Part shown: piece after piece, positions 36,011-46,638 of the stretch | How positions within the stretch are numbered: position 1 is the stretch's first letter | How the letters are laid out: each line of letters begins with the position of its first letter | Translations under genes and position numbers: made by a program | Assembly (NCBI GenBank): GCA_027625915.1 | Contig: JANTQA010000070.1 | Location: forward strand, 6,515,001-6,579,000 | Length of the DNA stretch: 64,000 bases | Source: Anaeramoeba flamelloides | Lineage: Eukaryota; Metamonada; Anaeramoebidae | Direction: 5' to 3' | The notes under the pieces: model-generated | Told to the model about the DNA's origin: nothing | Databases searched by the model: none | Seen by the model: only the letters and a program-made list of their open reading frames with translations

Positions 36011-38095
36011 AAAATCAAAGATTTTTCAAAAAAATAAACAAAGAAGCTTGGAATAAATTTATTGATGAAATAAACTTAGAATATATGGAAAACAAAAATT
36101 TTTGGAAAAAAATTAATTATATAAGGTCTAAAAAAATGAAAATGATTTTAAATAATCAAAACATGATTGATGAATATTTTGGTTATATTAAAAACAATTC
36201 AATTGCACCAAGTAAAAATATTTTATATTATATAAAAAATTTAAAAATTAAAAATTTAAAAATTTTAAAATTGATAATTTTTTTTCCAATTGAAAATATT
36301 AAAAACACAATCAAAAATTTAAAAAATAAATCAGTTAAAGGATTTCAAAAAATTGAGAATTTAAAATATATTTTTAATGATGAAATCATTTCAAATCTTG
36401 AACAAATTGATAATAAAAATTATGATAAATATTTAATTGCAATTTATAATATATTTAATAATTGGCTATTTAATCCTAATAAGAATAATATTGAATATAT
36501 TAAAAAAAGATCAATTTTTATTATACATAAAAAAGGAAATGAGGGGTAGCTTTGAATTATCGACCAATTTCAATTAATCAAAGTTTACCAAGATTATTTC
36601 TTAAAATGTTATATAAACTAATTGAACCTTGTTGGGAATTTATTCACAAATCACAGTTTGATTTCGAAAACAATATGATACTCGAATTGCAGTTTTAAAT
36701 TTCTTCAATACTTATAATAATATAAAATCAAATAATGAAAATGAAAATAATAAAACTTATATTATTATGATTGATATAGCAAAATCTTTTGATTCAATCA
36801 GTTTTAAAATAATTAGAAAAACAATAAAAAAATTTATTTTAAATAAAATTATTCAAAATTTTTTAATAAAATATTATCAAGGAGAAGGGCTAGGTATATT
36901 TCAAGGAGACCCATTGTCGCCTATTTTATTTACTCTAATTTCACATTTTCTTTTATTAAAAATAATATCTTTAACAGACCATTGTCAAATGTTTGCAGAT
37001 GATTTAATTTTAATTATAAAAGGAGATAAAAATCATTTAAATCAAAAATTAAATTCAATTTATGAAATTATAATTCAATTTGGATTGAAACCAAATAAAG
37101 AAAAAACAGTTATTTCAAAAGATTTAAAAAGATTAAATATTTAGGTATCTATTTGGATAAAATTTCACATATAGTTTATAATTTAAAAAAAGCTAAAGAA
37201 ACATTTAATAACTTTAAACAATTATTAAATAACAATTCCCTCAATAATAATTTGAAAATCAGATTATTTAAATCTTTTTATATTAAGTCAATTAACATAT
37301 GGATTAGAAATTTTTAATTATGAAATAAAAACTTTAAATTATTTAAATTCTTGGATGAATACAGCCATTACTGAAATATGCAAAATAAACAGAAATACAC
37401 CAATTCTTATTTATAAAACAGAATTTAAAATTGAAAATATGGTAATTTCAGTAAATAAAAAAAAATTCAAATTTAAAAAAAAATTAAAAAATTTATCTCT
37501 TCCTTTTTTAGAAAAATTAATAAAATTTAATCAACGAACCAAAAATATAATTAACTGGAATTCAAAAGATATAATTGAATTATAAAAGGAAATCTATAAA
37601 TACATATATAATGAATTATTGAATTCCAAGAGCTGGAAAGTGAAAAAATACTTCACAATAATTAAGAAACCAAAATTCATTATTTACAACTCAAAAATAT
37701 CTAAGCTATCCATCAAGCTCAACAATCCTAAAATTTAGGACATTTACCAATTGCTTAAACAGATATTACTATGTAATTGGAAAAATTCAAATAAATTATG
37801 TCCTTTATGTTTAAAATACAAACAAAAGATAGTTATAGAAAATATTGATCATTTTTTGTGGGTATGTCCTTCCTATGAAAATAATAGATTAATATTTCTG
37901 AATAAATTGAATGAAAAAAACCTCTATGAATTAATTTTAAACCATAACAGTTTATTATTATTTTCATTGGTTAATAATCGTGAAATCTATGATTTTACGC
38001 TTAAATTTCTGAAAGGAAATTTAAGTATAAGGGCAACTAGAGTGTAATTTTACACTTCTTCAATAATAAAAAAAAAAAAAAATCAAAGATTTTTC
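36011..38095 (+). mobile_element. LINE family 1, 5'-truncated, with 17-bp target-site duplication
   Basis: The element proper is about 36028-38078. It is flanked by the direct repeat aaaatcaaagatttttc (36011-36027, 38079-38095) and ends in an A-rich tail after a hairpin-forming 3' end (agtgtaattttacact). It inserted into the centre of the ccagaattc palindrome, of which an uninterrupted copy stands at 38224-38294. The coding part runs from its first bases, so the 5' end was lost at insertion. Direct repeats, tail and truncation are the hallmarks of target-primed reverse transcription. Confidence 0.9.
36040..38047 (+). pseudogene. LINE reverse transcriptase with C-terminal zinc knuckle, broken
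   Basis: Reading through several frames, the reverse transcriptase motifs occur in order: NYRPIS, motif A DIAKSFDSI, motif B FQGDPLSPILF, motif C MFADDLILI, motif D FGLKPNKEK and motif E LGIYL. A C-terminal CPLC...HFLWVC knuckle (37800-37880) follows, ending LSIRATRV before TAA. No endonuclease domain remains because of the 5' truncation. The frame is interrupted by a stop at 36547, by frame changes near 36660 and 37140, and by stops around 37583 and 37736, so it is inactive. The order RT-CCHC is that of non-LTR elements; clade is undecided. Confidence 0.85.
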
Positions 38096-38223
38096 TCTAT
38101 TCTTATGAATTCTGGAAAAGCTAACCATGGTTTTTTTACTTTATATTTTGTTTCAAAAATCTATTAATTTTCTAATCAAAACAATAATTAAAAAAACTTA
38201 ACGTCAAGTGCACTCAAGTGCCT

Positions 38224-38294
38224 AGCTTTTCCAGAATTTAAAAGAATTAAGTAAAATCAAAGATTTTTCTCTATTCTTTTGAATTCTGGAAAAG
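38224..38294. repeat. Uninterrupted copy of the palindromic LINE target
   Basis: About 70 bp runs from gcttttccagaatttaaaag through gtaaaatcaaagatttttc to ttgaattctggaaaag as one inverted repeat. It is the empty-site equivalent of the sequence split by the LINE at 36028-38078. Similar units occur at 49906-49976 and 58951-59020. Confidence 0.7.
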
Positions 38295-38378
38295 TGTAGT
38301 TAGGTTTTTTAATTTTTGAAATAAACCAAAAAATTAATAAATTTTCAGTTTAGTTTTTAAATTCAAAAAAGCCTAACG

Positions 38379-38427
38379 GCTGCCAGAGGAAATTAATTTT
38401 CTCCCTTCAAAATAATAAAAAAAAAAA
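38379..38427 (+). mobile_element. LINE family 2, extremely truncated copy
   Basis: Only about 50 bp remains: gctgccagaggaaattaatt, then tctcccttcaaaataat and an A tail. It matches the 3' end of the longer copy at 41361-41765 (minus strand), including the 3' hairpin. Confidence 0.6.
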
Positions 38428-38759
38428 TGTATTGGTCTTTTTGAATAAATGAATAAAACAAAAAGTAAAAAAACCAAAAAGTGTTTATTTATTTTGTCAA
38501 AACACAAATATTGAAAATTTATGAAAAATAACCAATAATATCCTATATTATTAATTTTTTAAAAAAATGTGCACCACATCACTTCACAGACTTTACAATT
38601 TTTTCTGATGAAATAAAAAAAAAAAAAATGAATAAAATTTTGTGTTTTCCGAAGTTATGACTTTTAAAAATCATGAAAAAGGAATAAAAAATTTATTTCG
38701 AGATGCATTAAAATTTAATTATGATAGAAAATTTTTAAATTGTAATATTATTTTTCGTT

Positions 38760-41700
38760 TTAATTTTCCTCTTCTTCTTCTTCTTCTTCTTTATTTTTTG
38801 TTGATAAATAATCGATCAATGATGAATGTATATTATCAAATTTTTTCTCCTTATTATTTTCTTTTTTAACTTTCTCTTCTTTATTTTCCTTTTTATTTTC
38901 TTTATTTTCTTCTTTTTCATTGGTATTTTTTAAAAGTTTCTTTTGTTTATGAACATATTTAGCAAATGTCTCTGCAACTATCAATGGTAGTACAAGGGTA
39001 GCCTCACAAAATATTTTAACTGGTTTTGCTTTATGATGGATTTTACCCCAACTAACAGCTTCGTCTGGTGTAGCACCTGCATCACTGCCATCATAATGGA
39101 TGGCGGTATTGATGTAAACTGAAAAATCTGCACCGCCCCCCATTAAATTTGCGTTACATATGTGATGTTTGACTAAGCCTCCACCGATAATGATCATTCC
39201 TCTTTTATGAGCGGCGGCAGATAATTTGTTGATAGCTATAACATCTTCAACAACATCCAATACAAGGCCTGGGTTATTGTAGCTAAAGAAATAAAGCATA
39301 TCCCCGATACTTCCATCTGTAATTGCTGGCGAATAAACAGGAATATTGTTTTTTGCAGCCCAATACCAAACACTTTCTTCATTATTAATTTCCAAACCTT
39401 TTTTAATTGTTTTTAAATAATTAATTTGAGTGTTTACAATTTTTAATTTTGAAAAAAAAAATTAGACTTTATTATTCTTCAAAAAATATTATTTAAGATA
39501 TTTTATTTTTGTAATATGAGAAATCGACAAAAATTTTGGACTTTTGAATGAATAAAATAATAAAAAATGAAAATTTTGGATTATTATTCGTTGAACGATA
39601 CATTGAACAATACAATGTAAAAAATTCACATTTTTTTTCCATAAAAAATGTTTCAAACTTTTTGTGAAGAGTTGAGATTTCTGAGACATTAAATTGGCTG
39701 TATTATGATTTCTCCCTTTGAGAATAAGGGCTTGTTGACTTATTTAATTCACCTTTTTTTTTTTTTTTTTGTCTTTCAAAAGATAAATGGAAATTTTGTT
39801 CAATTTATTTTTCAAACAATATTATATATTTTTGAGCTATTTAGAGTTGATTTAAAAAAAAAATGAATATGAAATTTTTGACATTTTATTATATGTATTT
39901 AGTCCATAAACACAAGAATGCTGTTTTATTATTTTTTTTTTCCTTTTTTTTTTTTTTCCTGGCTACATTTTCTTTTTATATAAAAAATAAGAGTTACAAA
40001 GGAAAAGGATCAAGTGATTACTTGCTAATACTGAGACACTGAAACACGAAATGTATGAGTAAATTTGATATTAAAAACGAAAAAGTAAAGGCAAAAAACA
40101 TCAAAATGGTTAAATTTAATCAGATCAAAAATAAAAAAGAAATTATAACAATTAAACAACGATCCCCAAATGAACATTCATGATCAATTCTCAAATTAAA
40201 TTAAATTAAATTAAATTAACTAAAAGTATCGTGGTTGTGATTTTAGGAGTCCTTAATTAAAGATAGCATTAGTTTTTTTTTTTTTGAATTTTTACCAATT
40301 ACTTTTTATAAACTCTTTTTTAAATTTCTTTCTTTTTCTTTTTCTTTTTTTCTTATCAATTTTTTGTTTTTGTTTTTTCAACCATAAAAAAATTACGGAT
40401 ATTTTATTCCTAAACAATAGTGAAATATATTATTTTAGGCTTAAATTAGTATTGGGGAAATTTCAGTAAAAGGACATTTAGAGTGTAATTTCCACTTCTT
40501 CAATAATAAGAAGAAGAAATCGTTTTTTTTTAATTTTTTTTAAAAAAAAGAAATTTATCATAAAGAGAGAATGATAAAAAAAAAAAAAAGATTATAATAA
40601 TCTATTTCCAAAAAAGTAGGACTAAATTTATTTTCAAATATCTTTATTAAATTCATTCCTCATAAAACTATTTAAATATACAAAATCATTAACAACCATT
40701 TATCTAATTCTTGATAATAATTCAATTTGTTTATATGTTATGAAAAAAATAAAATATATTAAATTTTCTGATCTTGATTTTATCTGATATTTTTTAATCT
40801 TGAAAATTGCTATTAATTTTTTTCTTTTTGATCATTAAAATCTTTTTCATAAGAGATTTAATCTCGACAAAATTTCCAATATTATTAAAAACATATAAAT
40901 ACGTTTGATTGTTTAAAAAATCATTTGTATCCTTATAAGATTACCCTTTTTTTTTTATTGAAATTGGTTGTATATCAGGGAAAAAAATACCTGACATGAA
41001 AAAAATCCCTGACAAGATTTTTAATTGTGAATATTAGTAAAATTTTTGTGTAATTTCATTTATTTACAATCAAATCCTTATTATAAATAACCAATTTTTT
41101 TTATGAGATTAGTAATAAACCTACCTAAAGTTCACCAAAGTAAGGTGTCTCTAGAATACTCGAGTAATTGTTTGATAACCAGAAATAGATCATCTTTTTT
41201 TGAAAAATCAATCGAGTTTTTTAGAGGTTTACTAGAATTTGGAAAATGATAATTTTTATTCTTGTTTTTTGATTGATTGAATGGTTTTTTGAACAAGTGT
41301 AATTTCTTTAATCATTATTCTAATAAGTGGGTGAGTTATAATTTAAAAAGTTTGATTCTTTTTTTTTTTTTTTTTTTTTATTTTGAAGGGAGGAAATCAA
41401 TTTCCTCTTACAGCACTAATTTCTAAATTTTTGTTTAGAAATCTCAATAAAGAATCATAATTTTCTTTATCATTAACTAATGATAAAATAAACAATGAGT
41501 CTTTATTTCGAATAATATCAAAGATATTATTCTTATTATTTTTGTTAATTTGAATTAATCTTTCATCCAAATTATTCGATTTTCTTTATAGAATGGGCAG
41601 TCCCATAAAAAATGATCGATATCTTCATCTGTATCTAGGTTTAAATATTTTTTGCATAAGTTGCAAAATTTTGTTTTTGTTTTATTCTTATCGTAAACAT

Positions 41701-42993
41701 AAGAATATCTATTTAGATAATTTGTGAAATTTCTTAGTTTTAAGATGGAAGTAGATCCCTTCCATAAAAAGTTTGATTCTTAAAAAAAGGATTTGATTGT
41801 AAATAAATGAAATTACACAACAAATTTTACTAATATTCACAATTAAAAATCTTGTCAGGGATTTTTTTCATGTCAGGTATTTTTTTCACTACTTCACATC
41901 ATTTTTTACAAAAAAAAAAAAAATGATTTTAGTCTTTCAATATTAGATCATAACGACTTGTACCAAAATACAAGGTAGGTATTTACGTTGTTAGTTATGA
42001 ATTCATTTAGGTGGCCCCATCCTACATCTGGATAATTTTATCTTTGTTTTAATGTGGTGTGTGTGACTGTTAAGAATAGAAAACAATTTTGAATAAATTT
42101 AAAAAGAAAAAGAATTGAAAAATTCTTCTCATTTAAAATTTTATGTGTCGATCTTAAAAATCTGCATCAAATGGAATTTTAATACCTCTACTTTCAGAAT
42201 GATACCATTTTTTGTTTCAAATAAGTGTTCCTTAACAATGTGTTTATCTTGGTAACCACATTGAATTTCAAAGGAAGAAGAAGAACAAGAAAAAAAAAAA
42301 AAAAAAAATCACAAAATAAAAAGCAAGAAACCCAAATAAAAAGAAATGTTTACCGAGTCTATGGATCATTTTCGAAGGTGTCCATTTTACACCGTCTTCC
42401 TTTTGTTCTTTGAGCATTTTTCCAAGAATCGGCAATAGCCAGTCTTCGAATTCACAATAATTTTTGTTGGGGATAATCAAATTACCGATCCTATTCAAAC
42501 CCTTTTTACGCATCAAATTCCCCTTGAGTTCAAAATCGCCATGGTAAGTTGGGGAGAAACACTTCATGATATCTTCTTCAATTCCGCCACCAGTGGTTAC
42601 AATTGCCGAAACCAAGTTGTGTTGTACGATAAAACGGAGGAGTTCGCGTGTACCTGAAGAGATCATATTGGAGGTAAATCCCAAGAAAATGGTGCATTTG
42701 ACTGTCTTTCTGAATTCAGGATCGGCAAGTTCTCCTTCTTCGTCTTTAGGGATAGGCTCATCTGAAAGTCTCCAATGTAACATTTTGTTTATTTCTTTGA
42801 TTGCTAGTCCGAGGTTTGTAGATTGGAATCCTTGATAAAGGTATTTTTTCATGATCTTTTCAAAATCGATACCCTTGTTAAAATCATAACCTTTAACAAT
42901 TGGAAGATCTACATTGATCTCATCTTTTTTTGTGAGAACAAATTCAAGTATTTTTTCGTGGTCTTTTTTTGTGATTGTGTTATCCTTTTCCAT
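38760..42993 (-). CDS. DHPS: Deoxyhypusine synthase, two exons
   Basis: Exons 42993-42354 and 39397-38760 (phase 1) give 425 residues; human DHS is 369. The enzyme uses NAD and spermidine to convert one lysine of eIF5A to deoxyhypusine, in the cytosol as a homotetramer. Visible signatures are [60 protein letters not shown] and [30 protein letters not shown] carries the catalytic Lys290, and [16 protein letters not shown] and LIVAETFAK follow. The junction RLG/LEINN aligns residue for residue with human RLGKEINN, which fixes donor GTAAAC and acceptor AAAAG. After about residue 365 an extra 60-residue K/E/N-rich tail ends in a run of Glu. It resembles low-complexity extensions of AT-rich protists and is unlikely to be catalytic. 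Confidence 0.96.
39958..40520 (+). mobile_element. Non-autonomous element with a LINE family 1 tail, copy 1
   Basis: About 560 bp, alignable from end to end with the inverted copy at 55705-56250. Landmarks are gagttacaaaggaaaa, tgctaatactga, aacattcatgatcaatt and gtccttaattaaagatagca. The last 80 bp, gtaaaaggacatttagagtg and onward to cttcttcaataataag, equals the 3' end of LINE family 1. It has no long frame. This is the structure of a SINE or LINE-derived partner that borrows LINE machinery through a shared 3' end. Confidence 0.65.
40620..40960. repeat. Dispersed repeat R2, partial copy
   Basis: Same word order as 9210-9545 in HDAC intron 2 (aaatatctttattaaatt, taataattcaatttgttta, aaaaaatcatttgt). 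Confidence 0.55.
40981..41893. mobile_element. MITE family B, copy 2, split by a LINE
   Basis: Ends are aaaaaatacctgacatg and catgtcaggtatttttt, followed inward by atccctgacaagattttt and its complement. The left half stops at 41360 and resumes after the LINE family 2 insertion at 41766. Without the LINE it is about 490 bp, like the copy at 5805-6300. Confidence 0.75.
41361..41765 (-). mobile_element. LINE family 2, 5'-truncated, with 16-bp target-site duplication
   Basis: Flanked by aaaaagtttgattctt at 41345-41360 and 41766-41781. On the minus strand it encodes the LINE C-terminus: [30 protein letters not shown] and, after a frame change near 41570, a sequence ending LEISAVRGN before TGA. 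A hairpin-forming gaggaaattgatttcctc, cttcaaaataaa and an A tail follow. Related to but distinct from family 1. Confidence 0.85.
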
Positions 42994-43899
42994 TGAAGAA
43001 ATTAAAAAAAAAAATGATTATTATTATTAGAAGAACTTGTTTTAAAGGATAGTAGTATTTATTTCTTGCTAATTTAAGGTATTTCTATTCTCAGCAACTA
43101 TATATTTTTTCCTTCAAAAGTTACCGTACACTATTACGTCATTTAGTTTTATTTTTTAAGACTTTTTCTGAGAAAACCCAACCTTTTGAAGATTTTTTTG
43201 TCATATATTTCATGATATTTGAAAAAAGAACAATCAGTAAATTCTTCAAGTTACCCAGTCTGTAAATATTGATCTTTGTTGAGTTACATTTTTTTATTTC
43301 TGAACGTTTTTTTCTCTTTTAAAAAATATTCAATAGCATTTTAATAGTAAAATTCAAAAAAAATTTAGAGTGTCTTGAAATTGAAAAATGAAAGAAAAAA
43401 TCCAAGTTTTACAAAATTTCAAACTTCCTTTTTATGTTGTTTTCACAAGAGATTTATTATTTTGCAAAAGATTGTCAGTTTTTGATATTTTTTTCATTAT
43501 CAAAAAGATATTAATTCAAAATGGTTTCTTAATAGAATTTTATTTCCTTGGAAGAAGAAAGAAATCTTATTGTCTAAATTGAAAGTGTAGAAAAAGATAC
43601 TCGGGAAAAAAAGAAAATATGTTGTATAATATCTTTGTTGATAAGAAATATACTAGCCAATTTGTAAAATGACAAATGGTAAAAAATTTCAAACTAATTT
43701 TAATTGTCAACCTGAAGTAAAAAGTTAAAATTTTCCAAATAATCTTCTACTTATTTTTCACTGATCTTTAAAAATATCATGAAATGGAAATTATCCAAAC
43801 TGAAATAATACCAATTCCTAAACTTCTGAAGCTGAGTGTACATGAATTTAAATAACAAAATCATATTCAAAAAAAATTAGATTTATATTTAAATTAAAA

Positions 43900-44210
43900 T
43901 AAAGAACCAAAAAATTGAAGAAAATCGAATAGAAGAAGGTTGAATGGTCCAAATTAGAGATTTTAATTATAAAAATTAGTAAAATTAACTTTTTTAGATT
44001 TTATATAGTGATTTTTTTTTATTCAATAGAAATTAGCTTCAAGAGTTTTGAAATTGGTATAAATTCGGTTTGAGTAATTTCAATTTCATGATATTTTTAA
44101 TGATCAGTCTAAATTAAGTAAAATAGTATTTGGAAAATTCTAACTTTATACGGTTGGTTGACAATTAAAAGTAGTTTGAAATTTTTTTTCCTTTTGAGAT
44201 TTTATTCGTG
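43900..44210. repeat. Dispersed repeat R6
   Basis: Shares order and wording with 17300-17700 in SWEET intron 1 (gaaattggcttgaagattt versus gaaattagcttcaagagttt, a tttcaatttca block, a gacaattaaaa block). Non-coding and of unknown class. Confidence 0.45.
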
Positions 44211-44484
44211 ATTGTATCATCCGAAAAAAATTATTATTTTAATTTTTGAGTTCCAAAAAATTATATTTTATAAAAAAATTTACCATTTTTTCGAAATTTT
44301 TTCATTTTTGTTTTGAAAAAATCTAAAAAAATATCAGTAAAATAAACTCTATTCCAAAAATTTAGATACACAAAATAAAAAATTTGAAAAAAAAAACAAT
44401 TTTTTTCCATTTTTACAAATATAATCTAAACTTGGGTTTCTGTTAAAAGATATTAATGAACTTATTGGTAGCTCCTTTTTATCC

Positions 44485-44515
<31 letters not shown>

Positions 44516-44659
44516 AAGAGATGTACACTTTATTTCAGTCAAAGGAACGAACATTTTTTTTCAAATTTAATATATTTTTGATAATTGAACTTGGGGATTG
44601 AATAAGAGATAAGAAGAAAAATAAAAATCAAATAATAGTTTGCACCCACTTGAAATAAA

Positions 44660-44660
44660 A

Positions 44661-44694
<34 letters not shown>

Positions 44695-44911
44695 CTTAAT
44701 TTCAAAAATAGTGGCAGATTTTTTATCAAAAAAAATTTTTTCAATTGTTTTTTTTTTTTGTATAATAATATATTTTGGTAGAGTTTTTAGAGATAATAAC
44801 GAATATAAATTAATAAATAAAAAAAGTCTGTAATTATTTTATTTTTTGAAAGACAAACGAAAAAAGAAAAAAATAATAAAAAAAAAGTTTTCCACTAATT
44901 TTGAAATTTAG

Positions 44912-44945
<34 letters not shown>
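44660..44945. mobile_element. Small MITE inserted in a TA microsatellite
   Basis: Two (TA)n runs (about 44664-44690 and 44916-44941) flank an inverted pair: aagcttaatttcaaaaatag on the left, ctaattttgaaatttagctt on the right. A TA-targeting element landing inside one (TA)n tract and splitting it explains the layout. Confidence 0.6.
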
Positions 44946-44947
<2 letters not shown>

Positions 44948-46504
44948 CCTTTTCAGACAAAGATGCCGAGTTTTATTGAAGAAATATAACACATCCTATG
45001 AGTTTTATTCATTATTCTTCTCAAACCAAAATGTAAATTTTTATTTCAAAATCATTTTTTCTCATTTTGTAATTTTTTTTGTTGTATATTGCTTTTTACT
45101 TTTTCTTCTTCTTCTTTTTTTTTTTTTTAAATAACAAATTTGAAAAAAAAAATGTTGGAAACACCAAAATTTACATTAATAAAAGTGATGTTTTATATGT
45201 TATTTTAAAAATCATATATTTACACGTAAAAAATATTATTATCAATGAGTTTAATTTCCTAAAGAAATAAAAGAATTTGCACTAGACGTTCCAATGCATG
45301 TGGCTCAAAAAATTTTTTTAATATTTTTTTTTTATTTTTAAATTTATGATTTGTTCAGGTTTCTATTTTATGATTATCTACTCTAACATGAAGTTTATTA
45401 TTTCCCTTATTTCTAAACAATCTAAGTTAGGTTGCTTCTTATAAATAAACTGACATTTTCATTTTTGACTAGCCCCTTTGAGTGAAATGGAGATTTATTT
45501 ATATATATATATATATCCTCAAAGATCGAAAAACCCAAATCCTTAGGTTCCTATTGAGAAAATAAAACAAAAATGTTCCTATTGATCACCTATTGAAGAT
45601 CTAAATAAAACCCCAATAGAAATCAAATAATATTTATCTAGAATCATTTTTACTTTATCAATTACCTTAGAATAATACATTTTTACCAAGTTACTATATA
45701 CCTTGCAATAAAAAAATAAATTTGAAAATAAATTAGGTGTAAAAAAAGTTCGAAAAAAAAAAAGTATGAATTTTTAAAAATGTGGAAAAATAGTTTCAAT
45801 TTTGAAAATTTTCGAAATAAATTCATTCTTCTAATATCCATTTAAAACCTTTAAAGGCATCTAATTACCTCATTACAACTGGGCATATTTGATTAGAAAA
45901 TAGTTTTCAAACAACTCCAAAAAAGGAATTTGGAAATTGTAAAAATATTTAAAAAAATAAAAAAGAATAATCTTCATTCAAAAAAGATTTAATTAAATTT
46001 GGATCTGGTTATAATTTAATGATTGAGGAATTCGAATTCCCCCCCAATAAAACAAATAATTGTCATCTGAACTTGATCTATTAAAAGCTTTAAATTTCTT
46101 TATAGTGAATTGTAAACTTCAGTATACACATTTCAAATTGATTATCGGCGGGATATTCAACAGATTTTTCTCTAGATAGACAATTAAAAAAAAAGTTCAA
46201 AAAATAAATAAACAAATTTTTTTATAATGTTTTCTCAAATTTATGATTCAAAAAAAAACTGAAAAAGTTAAATCTAAAAATGTTATATATAAAATCAACT
46301 ATAGATGTGTTAAATGTAATAAATGATTTAATATTAATATCATAAATAAATGTTGAAAAAAAACAACTTTCTTTTTTAATCATAACTAAAGACATTAATA
46401 AAACTTAAAAAAAAACGAAAAAAAAAAATAAATCAAAATAAAATATTGATAGAACAATTAAAATTTTAGATAATATTTGACTTTTAAGAAATAATTTTTC
46501 GCTT

Positions 46505-46610
46505 GAAAAAAAAAGAAAAAGAAAAATAAAAATAAAAATAAAAAGAAAAAGAAAAAGAAAAGGAAAAGGAAAAAGAAAAAGAATTATAAAAATAAAAATA
46601 AAATAAGAAG
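46505..46610. repeat. Polypurine tract at the 3' end of the sulfurase-like gene
   Basis: A hundred bases are built almost wholly of AAAAAG, AAAAAT and AAAAGG units, lying just past the stop codon on the minus-strand gene. It would read as a pyrimidine tract in the transcript. Confidence 0.7.
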
Positions 46611-46638
46611 AAAATAATGAATTAAAATTATTGAATTA

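Larger units (their letters stand above)
39398..42353 (-). other. Deoxyhypusine synthase intron (3.0 kb)
   Basis: The intron consists mainly of repeats: a LINE-tailed non-autonomous element (39958-40520), repeat R2 (40620-40960), and a family B element (40981-41893) split by a LINE family 2 copy (41361-41765). The rest is AT-rich. Confidence 0.7.
42994..46638. other. Spacer between deoxyhypusine synthase and the sulfurase-like gene
   Basis: The deoxyhypusine synthase promoter should lie in the first few hundred bases; attacgtcattt (43133-43144) resembles a CRE site but is unproven. Further on lie repeat R6 (about 43900-44210), a Tc1-like end near 44340-44530 with a long A run at 44489-44512, a small MITE between TA repeats (44660-44945), and a polypurine AAAAG/AAAAT tract at 46505-46610. 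No gene is supported. Confidence 0.5.

Noticed and set aside
43388-43582. 64-residue plus-strand ATG frame upstream of DHPS
   Set aside because: No similarity, poor context and low complexity; treated as chance.
44901-45134. Frame beginning with repeated Tyr-Ile
   Set aside because: It is a translation of the TA microsatellite.
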